Positions 24,539-32,354 of a stretch of DNA of 59,144 nt are shown one piece after another. This stretch comes from an uncultured Collinsella sp. (GTDB taxonomy: Bacteria > Actinomycetota > Coriobacteriia > Coriobacteriales > Coriobacteriaceae): assembly GCA_902464485.1 (NCBI GenBank), contig CABQJJ010000007.1:1-59144 (forward strand), given 5' to 3'. Position numbers and translations under genes: made by a program. Numbering within the stretch: position 1 is the stretch's first letter; every line of letters starts with the position of its first letter. The notes below the pieces were generated by a model, which was not told where the DNA came from, did no database searches, and saw nothing but the letters and a program-made list of their open reading frames with translations.

Positions 24539-24772
24539 TCATTGGGGACAGTCTTAAATGAGCGGCCGTTGTTTGGTGGTCATTTGGGACAGACTTAAAT
24601 GAGTGGACATACTCATTGGGGACAGATTTAAATGAGTGCCGTTGAAATGCCGGCATCAAATGACTAGTCGTTAGGAACGTTCTTAATCGGCTAGTTGATG
24701 GGGGCGGTCTTGCCATGAAAGCGTCATATGGGGAACGTCCGCATGTGCCGGCGACTGGGGACGTTCCCCATG
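24539..24772. repeat. Cluster of palindromic repeats with GGGACAG cores
   Basis: Three related palindromes (24540-24560, 24581-24601, 24611-24637) have arms such as CATTT and AAATG around GGGACAGnnTTA. A fourth palindrome (24639-24658) is centred on ATGCCGGCAT, a fifth (about 24663-24696) has arms ACTAG and CTAGT, and a sixth pairs GGGGAACGTCC (24730-24740) with GGACGTTCCCC (24759-24769). No gene is visible between 24457 and 25074. The dense packing looks like repeated insertion of REP-type units. Confidence 0.65.
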
Positions 24773-24970
24773 TGCCGGCAGTTTAGGACGATCCTTTGAT
24801 GTCTGATGCCCCCAGAGGGGTGGAGTATCACTGCTTACTCTGTCTTTTAGGGCTCTGGTGTTCCGCCCCTTTATGTTTCACAAGGATCGTCGCATGCGCT
24901 TTTACGCGCATAGCCTTGCGCGATAATGCGTGTAACCGCGCAAACATATGCAAACTATGGCTAAATACTG

Positions 24971-25020
24971 ACCGAAAAGCAAATAAACACGCAAATACGA
25001 GCAAATGCGCGCGCATTTGT
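24971..25020. promoter_or_regulatory. Candidate operator before the oxidoreductase-DeoR operon
   Basis: A perfect 18-bp palindrome, CAAATGCGC followed by GCGCATTTG (25002-25019), is preceded by further GCAAATA units near 24979 and 24991. Direct repeats plus a dyad 55 bases before the start codon suit a DeoR-family repressor, and one is encoded in the same operon. Autoregulation is inferred. Confidence 0.5.
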
Positions 25021-25074
25021 GCGAATATAGGGCTGTTAGAAATGAAGGACTTCCGATGACTCAGGAGGCACATC

Positions 25075-26154
25075 ATGGAAGATTCCAAACAGGCTCCGCT
25101 CGACGCCGAGGCAGCCGCTAAGGCGGCGTTTGCCTCGGTCCAGAATCAGCCGTTCCCCGACGACATTTTTACGGCTCCCGAGCTTCGCTGGGCCGTGATC
25201 GGGTGCGGTGTTATCGCCAACCAGATGGCCCAGTCTCTCGCCCTTGCCGGCCGCAAGCTCGCGGGCGTTGCCAACCGCACGCTGTCCAAGGCTCAGGCTT
25301 TTGCCGAGCAGTATGGCGTTGAGAAGGTCTATGACACGGTCGAGGACCTCTACGCCGATCCGGACATCGACGCCGTCTATATCACCACCCCGCATAACAC
25401 GCATATCACCTACCTGCGAGCCGCTCTGGCAGCTGGCAAGCACGTGCTCTGCGAAAAGGCCATCACCCTCAATTCCGCCGAGCTCGACGAGGCCCGCGCC
25501 ATCGCCGACGAGCATAACGTGGTCCTTATGGACGCCACCACGGTGCTTCACATGCCCTTGTATCAGGAGCTGCGTCGTCGCATGGATGCTGGCGAGTTCG
25601 GCCGCATGAATCTCGCTCAGCTCAACTTTGGCAGCTACAAGGAGTACGGCGATCTGACCAATCGCTTCTACAATCGCAACCTTGCCGGTGGTGCCATGCT
25701 CGATATTGGCGTGTATGCTCTGTCCGTCATGCGCCTCTTTATGGCAAGCCAGCCCGCTGAGGTTGTTTCGCTGGGCAACACCTGTGAGACCGGCGTTGAC
25801 GTTGCGGGCGGCATCGTCTGCCGTAATGCCGAACAGCAGCTGGGCGTGGTGAGCCTCACGCTCCACTCCAAGCAGCCCAAGCGCTCGGTCATCAGCTTCG
25901 ACAAGTGCTATATCGAGGTCAACGATTATCCGCGCGCCGATCACGCGACCATCGTGTGGACTGCGGACGGCCACTGCGAGGAGGTCCACGCCGGCACCGA
26001 GGCTTACGCTCTTTGCTATGAGATGGCCGATCTTGAGAAGGCCGTTGCCGGCGACGACTCCAAGCGCGAGCTGCTGGATTATGCTTCTGATGTTATGGGG
26101 CTTATGACCAAGCTTCGCGCCGACTGGGGAGTCGTGTACCCCGAGGAGGAGTAA
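25075..26154 (+). CDS. Gfo/Idh/MocA family oxidoreductase
   Basis: The 359-residue protein has an N-terminal Rossmann fold (VIGCGVIANQMAQSL, residues about 42-56), the CEKAITLN motif that holds the active-site Lys of the family, and a C-terminal sugar-binding domain with GGAMLDIGVYALS. Members oxidise or reduce sugars, inositols or dihydrodiols with NAD(P). A 35-residue charged N-terminal tail precedes the fold. CAGGAGG precedes ATG 25075. It is followed after 3 bases by a DeoR-type regulator. Substrate unknown. Confidence 0.9.
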   Translation: MEDSKQAPLDAEAAAKAAFASVQNQPFPDDIFTAPELRWAVIGCGVIANQMAQSLALAGRKLAGVANRTLSKAQAFAEQYGVEKVYDTVEDLYADPDIDAVYITTPHNTHITYLRAALAAGKHVLCEKAITLNSAELDEARAIADEHNVVLMDATTVLHMPLYQELRRRMDAGEFGRMNLAQLNFGSYKEYGDLTNRFYNRNLAGGAMLDIGVYALSVMRLFMASQPAEVVSLGNTCETGVDVAGGIVCRNAEQQLGVVSLTLHSKQPKRSVISFDKCYIEVNDYPRADHATIVWTADGHCEEVHAGTEAYALCYEMADLEKAVAGDDSKRELLDYASDVMGLMTKLRADWGVVYPEEE

Positions 26155-26157
26155 GCG

Positions 26158-26904
26158 ATGCTTGCGGAAGATAGGCTCAACGCGATCGTGTCTATGGTGC
26201 AGCAGGCTGGCTCGGTTACCGTACCGGAGCTTGCTGAGGCACTGGGTGTGACGGCGTCTACCATTCGGCGCGACCTACAGACGCTCGACCGCGCACACCG
26301 CATCTCCAAGGTCCACGGTGGAGCGACGAGTCTTGAGCGCGCGCACGTGACGCGTGACCTAACGCTCAATGAGCGCAGCGATCTCCACAACGACGACAAG
26401 GAGCGTATCTGCGCCCGTGCGGCGGCGCTGGTGGAGCCCGAGAGCTTTGTGTACATCGATTCGGGCTCTACGACGCTCAGGCTCATCGAGCATCTTCCGC
26501 GCCTTGAGGGTGTCACCTATGTGACCGACTCCGTGCTCCATGCTCAGCATCTCGCCCTTCGCGGTATGCGCACCGTGGTGCTGGGCGGCGAGCTCAAGCC
26601 CGAGACCGAGGCGCTCGTTGGCCCCGATGCCCTAGCAACCCTGGACCGCTACAACTTCAACTGCGGTTTTTGGGGTTCTAACGGCATTGCCGCCGAGCAG
26701 GGCTTCACGGCACCCGATATCGAGGAGGCGCAGGTCAAGCGCGTCTCTATGCGCCACACGGCCAAACGTTACGTAATCTCGGACGCCAGTAAATTTGGTA
26801 TGGTGGCGCCCGTCAAGTTCGCGGACTTCCGCGACGCAACGATTGTTACCGCAGGCAAGGTGCCCGCCAAGTACCAGACGATGGACAACGTCATCACGGT
26901 CTAG
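26158..26904 (+). CDS. DeoR/GlpR family transcriptional regulator
   Basis: The 248-residue regulator has an N-terminal winged helix-turn-helix (VPELAEALGVTASTIRRDL, about 19-37) and the DeoR sensor domain with IDSGSTTLRLIEHL and VVLGGELKPET, which binds sugar phosphates. It is the second gene of the operon and is the natural candidate to control the dehydrogenase; the ligand would be a phosphorylated sugar from the same pathway. Confidence 0.92.
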   Translation: MLAEDRLNAIVSMVQQAGSVTVPELAEALGVTASTIRRDLQTLDRAHRISKVHGGATSLERAHVTRDLTLNERSDLHNDDKERICARAAALVEPESFVYIDSGSTTLRLIEHLPRLEGVTYVTDSVLHAQHLALRGMRTVVLGGELKPETEALVGPDALATLDRYNFNCGFWGSNGIAAEQGFTAPDIEEAQVKRVSMRHTAKRYVISDASKFGMVAPVKFADFRDATIVTAGKVPAKYQTMDNVITV

Positions 26905-26922
26905 CGATGGGGCAAGGCCAAG

Positions 26923-26958
26923 ACCACCACAAAGGCGCCTGTCCCCATTGTGGTGGTT
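26923..26958. repeat. Palindromic repeat, ACCACCAC type
   Basis: ACCACCACAA pairs with TTGTGGTGGT around a CCTGTCCCC loop. A second copy lies at 27211-27247 with the loop start changed from GGCG to AGTG. Confidence 0.7.
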
Positions 26959-26990
26959 AGCAACGAAAACCGAGTAGTTTTCTCAACAGA

Positions 26991-27026
26991 AAAGCGGCAA
27001 CGTCCATCCCGGGCGTTGCCGCTTTT
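26991..27026 (+). terminator. Terminator of the oxidoreductase-DeoR operon
   Basis: A perfect 12-bp stem AAAGCGGCAACG (26991-27002) with CGTTGCCGCTTT (27014-27025) is followed by T residues. It is bidirectional in form. Confidence 0.88.
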
Positions 27027-27035
27027 GTTGTCTCC

Positions 27036-27300
27036 GGTTTGTCTAAGTCTGTAACAACCAGACCGTTAAAAGCAGGCTATATGTTACAGATTGAGATTGT
27101 TTGGGGCGACGTTGGTGGTTTGTCTAAATCTGTAACATCTGAGGTTGATTTTGCCGAGTTACTGTTACAGATTGAGATCTTAGGGGACCCGGAAGAGTCT
27201 ACGAGGCAAAACCACCACAAAAGTGCCTGTCCCCATTGTGGTGGTTTTGACGTTTGCCCAGATAAAACCTGCCAAAATAAACCTGTCCCTTTTTGGCAGG
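27036..27300. repeat. Array of palindromic repeats
   Basis: Two tandem units of about 75 bp (27036-27110 and 27117-27185) each start with GGTTTGTCTAA and TCTGTAACA and end with TGTTACAGATTGAGAT, so each can fold on itself. A palindrome with ACCACCAC arms (27211-27247) and one with CCTGCCAAAA arms (27268-27300) follow; both have CCTGTCCC in the loop. No gene fits here; the two open frames crossing the array are not coding. The last palindrome reaches to within 3 bases of the stop of the pseudouridine synthase and may serve as its terminator. Confidence 0.65.
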
Positions 27301-27302
27301 TT

Positions 27303-27962
27303 CTAGGGCTCCCAGGGACAGGGGGCTTCGATGTGGATGTGCTCGCCGGTTACGGGATGCGTAAAGGACACGCTGTGGGCATGGAGCATAAGGCCGCAAG
27401 GACGCGGCGTGCCGTACAGGTCGTCGCCAACCAGGGGATGACGCTCGCTTGCCAGGTGCACGCGGATCTGGTGTTTGCGGCCGGTGAGCAGCTCGACATC
27501 GATATACGAACGCGTGGGCAGGCCTCGACGGCTCTTAAGGCGCTTGAGCACCTTCACGCGCGTCTGCGACGGCTTGCCGCTGGCGCCGACGCGCATCTTG
27601 CGGCTGTCGTGACGGTCGCGGGCGATGGGCTTGTCGATGAGCTTCTCGTTCCAGTCGATCTTGCCCTCGGCCAGCGCCAGATAGTGCTTTTCGAAGGCGT
27701 GGTCGATCACCATCTGGTCAAAGGCGGGCTGCGTCTGTTTGTCGAGCGAAAACAGCACCACGCCGGTGGTATTGCGGTCCAGGCGGTTGAGCGGCTGCAT
27801 GTCAGTCGCGGCAAAGCCGTCGCCCATTGCCAGCAGCAGATCGCTGGCGTAGTCGGTAAGCGTGCGCTCGCCGGTGCCGTCGCCGTGGACGATCATGCCG
27901 GCGGGCTTGTCGATGGCCATGAGCCAGGCGTCGCAGTAGAGGACTTGAGGTTCTTCGTTCAC
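27303..27962 (-). CDS. RluA-family RNA pseudouridine synthase
   Basis: The 219-residue enzyme isomerises uridine in rRNA or tRNA. The catalytic Asp is in LNRLDRNTTGVVLF (about residue 61) and LTGRKHQIRVHLAS is the family's C-terminal motif. The N-terminal S4 domain of RluC/RluD is missing, so it is a catalytic-domain-only form. It starts at GTG 27962 behind GAAAGG, 15 bases after the U32 gene, which places both in one operon concerned with RNA modification. Confidence 0.93.
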   Translation of the reverse strand: MNEEPQVLYCDAWLMAIDKPAGMIVHGDGTGERTLTDYASDLLLAMGDGFAATDMQPLNRLDRNTTGVVLFSLDKQTQPAFDQMVIDHAFEKHYLALAEGKIDWNEKLIDKPIARDRHDSRKMRVGASGKPSQTRVKVLKRLKSRRGLPTRSYIDVELLTGRKHQIRVHLASERHPLVGDDLYGTPRPCGLMLHAHSVSFTHPVTGEHIHIEAPCPWEP

Positions 27963-27977
27963 GTGTAAGCCTTTCGG

Positions 27978-30470
27978 TTAGCTAATTCCCACAAACATGC
28001 AGCCCGAGGTGGCCCCGCGCAGGCGGGCGGCGGGCTTACGGCCGGCCTGCGCGGCCTCGATGGCGCGACGGACGCGTGCGACGGCGCGGCCCACCTCATC
28101 CGTCTCGAGCAGCGTGCCGTCAACCATAAGACGACGCACGCCGGCGTCGAGCAGCTGCGGTACCTGCGGCGTGAGGTCGATGGGATAGGCGTCGTAGAGG
28201 CGCGATCGGCCATGGATGTCGGTGCGGACGGGCATGACCTTTCCGTCGATATTCTTGAGCGAGAGCTTGCGGGCGCGCAGGCGGCAGTTGGCGCAATCGT
28301 GGATGCAGCCATTGGCCACCTGCAAGATGCAGTGCTCGCTTGTCATGACGCGCGGGCGGCCAAAGACGGTGATGCCCAGAGCCGCGGGCGCGGCGGCGCC
28401 GAGCGAGACAATCTCGTCGAGCGTGATCTCGGGCGAGAGCCAAAACGCACCGGCTCCGCGCTCGGCAAGCGCCTCCATGCAGGGCGTGTTGTGCACGGGC
28501 AGGCAGGAGCGGACCTCCGCCGTGGCGCCAACCTGGGCGGCCAGGGCAAGCTCGGAGATATTGCCGACGGCGACGGTGGCCCCGGCATTGATCCAGGGAT
28601 CGACGCGCGCGTGATCGACGGCGCGGCAGACCTCGTCGAGTACGGGCACGATGCCCTGCTCAAGCGCATCGGCGGGGGAGAGCCCGGCAGCGTCGAGTGC
28701 GTCGGTGGTCATGTAGACGCGCGTGGCGCCCTCGGCACGGGCGGCTTCGGCTGCTTCGAGCGAAGTGACGGTGGCGCAGATCTGCGGTTCATCGCGGTAG
28801 TGCTCGGGTACGCGGCGGTCGACATCGGCAGTCATCGGCAGCTTGAGTGTGCGGGCACGCTCGTCATACGGTGCCAGAATGGCCTCCTCGAGCGCCTTGC
28901 AAGCGGCGGCGCGCACCTTATGTACGGCGGAGAAACCCATGCCACAGCCTTCATCGAGTGCCACCTCAAAGCTCGCAGCTTCAAAGGGAGAGGAGCCCAT
29001 GCGGCCCACATGCTCAACCAGATCGGACGCCTCGACCGCACGGGTCTTGGCCGCCTCGACGGTAAAACCCGTGGCGGTTGCTGTAAGCGAAGGGTCGTCG
29101 CAGCAGGTGAGCGTAACGGTAAACGGCTCGCCCAGACGCGCTACGACGGTAGCATCCACGGCGCGGCGGCGCAGCACGTCGTGCTTGAGCGCGGCGCCGG
29201 CAGCGTCGATGGCGCGCTGGCTGCGAATCACGCGCACACGGCAGCCCTCGGGCATGCTGCGGGGCACGCGACACTCGATAACGTCGCCAGCGGCGGCGTC
29301 CTCGGCGGCGATGGTGGGCAGGAACTGGTCGAACTCATCGTCGTGGCGAAGTTCCAACAAGTCGCCCTTGCCCACGGGCTCAAACAACTCAATACGGGCG
29401 ATGGCGGCGCGGCGACGACGGTCGTCAGGTTTGAGCCCGCGCACGTCGCGGTTGGCCAGACGGCTGCCCAGCACCGTGCCCACAATCTGGCCGCGGTTGT
29501 TGGAGCGCTCGTAACTCATCATCTCGTCGCCCGAGGTGCCGTCCTGATAGGCGTGCGTAAAGTCGCGGTTAAAGCAGCGCTTGAGTTGGCGCTGGCGAGC
29601 GGCGTCCTCGTCCTTATCTACGGTGACCCCGGCCAGCATGTCATCGATCTGATGACGATACACATCGACGATGGAGTACACGTAATCGGGCGCCTTCATG
29701 CGGCCCTCGAGCTTGAGCGATGCGGCGCCGGCGTCATACAGACGGCGAACGAGCTGCGAAGTGTTGGTGTCGCGCGGGCATAGAGCGCGCTCGCGACCGG
29801 CAGGGGAGAGCGCGCGGCCGTTCTCGTCGATCAGCTCGTAAGGCAGGCGACAGGGCTGAGCGCACATGCCTCGGTTGGCCGAGCGGCCCGCCATGGCAAA
29901 GCTCGACAGCAGACACAGGCCCGAGTAGCAAAAGCAGATGGCGCCGTGGCTAAAGACCTCCAGGTCAACGTCGGGCGCGGCATTGTGAATGGCGGCGATC
30001 TCGTCGATGGAAAGCTCGCGCGAGAGGGTCACGCGGTCGGCGCCCTGCTCACGGCACCAAAGCGTTCCGCGGTCATCATGGATGTTCGCCTGGGTCGAGA
30101 TATGCGTCTCGATGCCGGGCATGGTGCGCTTGACCTCAAAGAACAGGCCCCAGTCCTGGATAATGAAGGCATCGGCGCCCAGCGTGGAGCAGCGGTGGAT
30201 GAGTTGCAGCGCATCGCCCATCTCGGACTGCTTGATGACGATGTTGACCGTGACGTAGACGCGCGAGCCGGCTAGGTGTGCAGCACGGCAGGCCTGCTCA
30301 AAGGCCTCGTCGGTAAAGTTCGTTGCCTTGCGGCGGGCGTTGAAGCTGCCCATGCCACAGTAGATGGCATCGGCGCCGGCAGCGAGCGCGGCGGCAAAGG
30401 GCTCCGGGCCTCCGGCGGGGGCCAAGAGCTCGGGCCTGCGGTTGGTGGTTCGACTGGCGATTGCGGTCAT
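27978..30470 (-). CDS. U32 family protein with DUF3656 (RlhA-like)
   Basis: The 830-residue protein has an N-terminal U32 barrel (PELLAPAGGPEPFAAALAAG, about 13-32, and the NRGMCAQPCRLPYEL cysteine motif near 218), a central DUF3656-type region and a second barrel-like part with CIHDCANCRLRARK near 730. U32 proteins once called collagenases include RlhA (23S rRNA C2501 hydroxylation) and TrhP (tRNA hydroxylation), working with iron-sulphur chemistry; length and order fit RlhA. The pairing with a pseudouridine synthase supports an RNA role. ATG 30470 follows AAAGGCAGG. A -10-like TATACT lies at 30503-30508 on the same strand. Confidence 0.88.
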   Translation of the reverse strand: MTAIASRTTNRRPELLAPAGGPEPFAAALAAGADAIYCGMGSFNARRKATNFTDEAFEQACRAAHLAGSRVYVTVNIVIKQSEMGDALQLIHRCSTLGADAFIIQDWGLFFEVKRTMPGIETHISTQANIHDDRGTLWCREQGADRVTLSRELSIDEIAAIHNAAPDVDLEVFSHGAICFCYSGLCLLSSFAMAGRSANRGMCAQPCRLPYELIDENGRALSPAGRERALCPRDTNTSQLVRRLYDAGAASLKLEGRMKAPDYVYSIVDVYRHQIDDMLAGVTVDKDEDAARQRQLKRCFNRDFTHAYQDGTSGDEMMSYERSNNRGQIVGTVLGSRLANRDVRGLKPDDRRRRAAIARIELFEPVGKGDLLELRHDDEFDQFLPTIAAEDAAAGDVIECRVPRSMPEGCRVRVIRSQRAIDAAGAALKHDVLRRRAVDATVVARLGEPFTVTLTCCDDPSLTATATGFTVEAAKTRAVEASDLVEHVGRMGSSPFEAASFEVALDEGCGMGFSAVHKVRAAACKALEEAILAPYDERARTLKLPMTADVDRRVPEHYRDEPQICATVTSLEAAEAARAEGATRVYMTTDALDAAGLSPADALEQGIVPVLDEVCRAVDHARVDPWINAGATVAVGNISELALAAQVGATAEVRSCLPVHNTPCMEALAERGAGAFWLSPEITLDEIVSLGAAAPAALGITVFGRPRVMTSEHCILQVANGCIHDCANCRLRARKLSLKNIDGKVMPVRTDIHGRSRLYDAYPIDLTPQVPQLLDAGVRRLMVDGTLLETDEVGRAVARVRRAIEAAQAGRKPAARLRGATSGCMFVGIS

Positions 30471-30579
30471 ATCCTGCCTTTCAAAATGCTCAGATACTTA
30501 AAAGTATAGTGGCGCCGCCGCGATGGACGATGCCCGCAGCCTAAGCAGGACAAAGTCTTCAGCAGCCTCTCAGGCAAAA

Positions 30580-30645
30580 AATGATTCCTTTTACTCCGTC
30601 CCCAGGGGATCACGTGACCCAAAGGGGATGGAGGAAAAGGGATCA
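30580..30645. repeat. Large palindromic repeat
   Basis: TGATTCCTTTTACTCCGTCCCC is answered by GGGGATGGAGGAAAAGGGATCA about 20 bases later, an imperfect 22-bp stem. It shares the GTCCCC core with the other palindromes. The rest of 30510-30840 has no visible gene. Confidence 0.6.
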
Positions 30646-30848
30646 GTTTTCAGACGGGGTACCAGTCACGCCGTTCATCGGCCCGTACGCGCCGTTGGGC
30701 GATAAAATATTCTCGCAATGTGATAATAATCTTGCACCGCGCAAAATCATCCCCTACTATCCCAATCAAGCGCGGTGTTCAGACCGAACTGTGCCTCCCG
30801 GTGTGAACACCGCGCTCACGCTCTCTATTTGATCGTAAGGAGAAAAAC

Positions 30849-31226
30849 ATGAGCAAGACCGTCGTGTCTTCCGATAACGCACCCGCAGCCATCGGTCCGT
30901 ATTCCCCCGGTATCCAGACCGGCAACATGGTGTTCCTGTCCGGCCAGCTGGGCATCGATCCCGCGACCGGCAAGATGCCCGAGGGCGTCGAGGCCCAGGC
31001 CAAGCAGTCCCTCGCTAACGTCGAGGCCCTGCTGACCGCTGCCGGCGCCACGTTTGCCGATGTCGTCAAGACCACGGTCTACCTGGCCGACATTGCCGAC
31101 TTTGCCGCCGTGAACGAGATTTATGCCTCCAAGTTCGAGGCCCCGTTCCCCGCGCGCAGCGCCTTCCAGGTTGCCGCTCTTCCGGCTGGCGGTCTGGTCG
31201 AGATCGAGGTCGTCGCCGCTCTCTAA
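30849..31226 (+). CDS. ridA: RidA family reactive-intermediate deaminase
   Basis: The 125-residue protein matches RidA: AIGPYSPGIQTGNMVFLSGQ near the start, KTTVYLADIADFAAVNEIY in the middle and FPARSAFQVAALPAGGLVEIE with the catalytic Arg (PARS). It hydrolyses reactive enamine/imine products of PLP enzymes such as threonine dehydratase. TAAGGAG precedes ATG 30849. It is a single gene between a palindromic spacer and a strong terminator. Confidence 0.95.
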   Translation: MSKTVVSSDNAPAAIGPYSPGIQTGNMVFLSGQLGIDPATGKMPEGVEAQAKQSLANVEALLTAAGATFADVVKTTVYLADIADFAAVNEIYASKFEAPFPARSAFQVAALPAGGLVEIEVVAAL

Positions 31227-31255
31227 GGCGTTGGCAACAGCTAAACATGACATGC

Positions 31256-31294
31256 AAAAAGACCCTGCAGCGCGTGTGAGCTGCAGGGTCTTTT
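31256..31294. terminator. Bidirectional terminator between ridA and the YheO-type gene
   Basis: An 11-bp perfect stem (GACCCTGCAGC at 31261-31271 with GCTGCAGGGTC at 31280-31290) is flanked by AAAAA and TTTT, serving the convergent genes on both sides. Confidence 0.92.
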
Positions 31295-31301
31295 GTCAAG
31301 C

Positions 31302-31342
31302 GATGCGGCAAAATGATCCGTTTTCCGTCCCCAAGGATCAGT
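31302..31342. repeat. Palindromic repeat, GATCC type
   Basis: TGATCC and GGATCA enclose a loop with CCGTCCCCAA, and ATGCGGCAAAAT, also seen at the 734-862 element, lies just before it. Confidence 0.5.
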
Positions 31343-31345
31343 GGG

Positions 31346-32002
31346 TTAGCCTTCCTTGCGGACTTTTTGCAGGTAGCGATAGACGCTGGGCTCCGAGATG
31401 CCCAGCGCGGTGGCGGCGCAGGCAACAGCGCCCTTGAGCATAAATACACCGTTGCCGTTGAGGTGGCGAATAACGTCCACGCGATCAGCCTGTCCAAGCG
31501 AGGCGACATCCTGCCCGCGGCTTTCGAGCAACTCGGAAATACTGCGGTCGATGAGCTCCTGTGTAGACTCCGAAAGACTTTCGACCTCGATAGACGCGGA
31601 CTCCGCCTGCCTTGGCACAGCGTCGAAGCAGGCCATGAGCTGCTGAGCCATGGCGTTGATGGAACGTACCGTGGAAAGATCGGTGTTGACGCAGAGCATG
31701 CCGACGATCTCGTTATCCTCGCGGATAAAGTACGTTGCGGATTCCAGCGTCTTGCCACCGGCACCGCGCCCCTCGTAGCCCGTAATAAACGGCAGGTCGT
31801 GATATTTGGGGTCGTGCATAATCTTGAGCGCCAGATCGGTGGCGGGACCGCCAACCTTGCGCCCGCTCACAATGCCGTTGCGAATATCGACAATGGCATG
31901 GTCGATATCCGAGAAATCGTGCAGGACAATCTCGCTGTTCTTGCCGAGTATCTGCTCCAGGAAATCGACCATCGGCAAAAAGCGACGTACGGTCTCGTTC
32001 AT
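31346..32002 (-). CDS. YheO-type PAS/helix-turn-helix transcriptional regulator
   Basis: The 218-residue protein has an N-terminal YheO-like PAS domain (IVLHDFSDIDHAIVDIRNG, ESATYFIREDNEIVGMLCVN) and a C-terminal helix-turn-helix with GISEPSVYRYLQKVRKE. Relatives include DauR, which controls amino-acid catabolism. ATG 32002 follows AAAGGAG; an upstream TTG adds two residues. It is divergent from the purine permease and the molybdenum hydroxylase cluster, making it the likely regulator of that cluster (inference). Confidence 0.9.
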   Translation of the reverse strand: MNETVRRFLPMVDFLEQILGKNSEIVLHDFSDIDHAIVDIRNGIVSGRKVGGPATDLALKIMHDPKYHDLPFITGYEGRGAGGKTLESATYFIREDNEIVGMLCVNTDLSTVRSINAMAQQLMACFDAVPRQAESASIEVESLSESTQELIDRSISELLESRGQDVASLGQADRVDVIRHLNGNGVFMLKGAVACAATALGISEPSVYRYLQKVRKEG

Positions 32003-32354
32003 GGGCAACTCCTTTGGATTCTATCGAGGGTGTTCATAACAATTTTTTATCATGGTAACACGCCGTTCATCATCTCGTATATCCGCAGGTACACGACGTA
32101 ATACGGACGAACGGTAGGAATTTGGCGGTAAACGGTCGACCAAAAGAAATGTAAGATGCTACTCAGAGCAAGCACGTTTCTGACCTGCGTAAACGCTTTA
32201 TTTCGCCTGAAGAATAGTCTGATAACAAAAAATTATTATTGAGTATAAGAAATATCTTTAATACGATATTCAACGAAGGCACAACCTCACCCCCGCACTG
32301 CGTCACAATAGAGCGTTAGATGCGAAAACAACTACTTCGAGGATTGGTGGTCAA
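32003..32354. promoter_or_regulatory. Divergent regulatory region between the YheO-type gene and the purine permease
   Basis: This 352-bp, AT-rich spacer has no gene. AATTTTTTATCA (32041-32052) near the regulator recurs in inverted form around TGATAACAAAAAATT (32220-32234) nearer the permease, which could be a pair of regulator sites. I see no clear -35/-10 pair. Confidence 0.4.

Noticed and set aside
24539..24772. Possible CRISPR array in the palindrome cluster
   Set aside because: The units are palindromes of different length and spacing with no constant repeat-spacer rhythm and no cas genes.
27039..27968. Open frame of 309 codons on the plus strand over the pseudouridine synthase
   Set aside because: It runs through repeats and then antisense to a gene with clear catalytic motifs on the minus strand.
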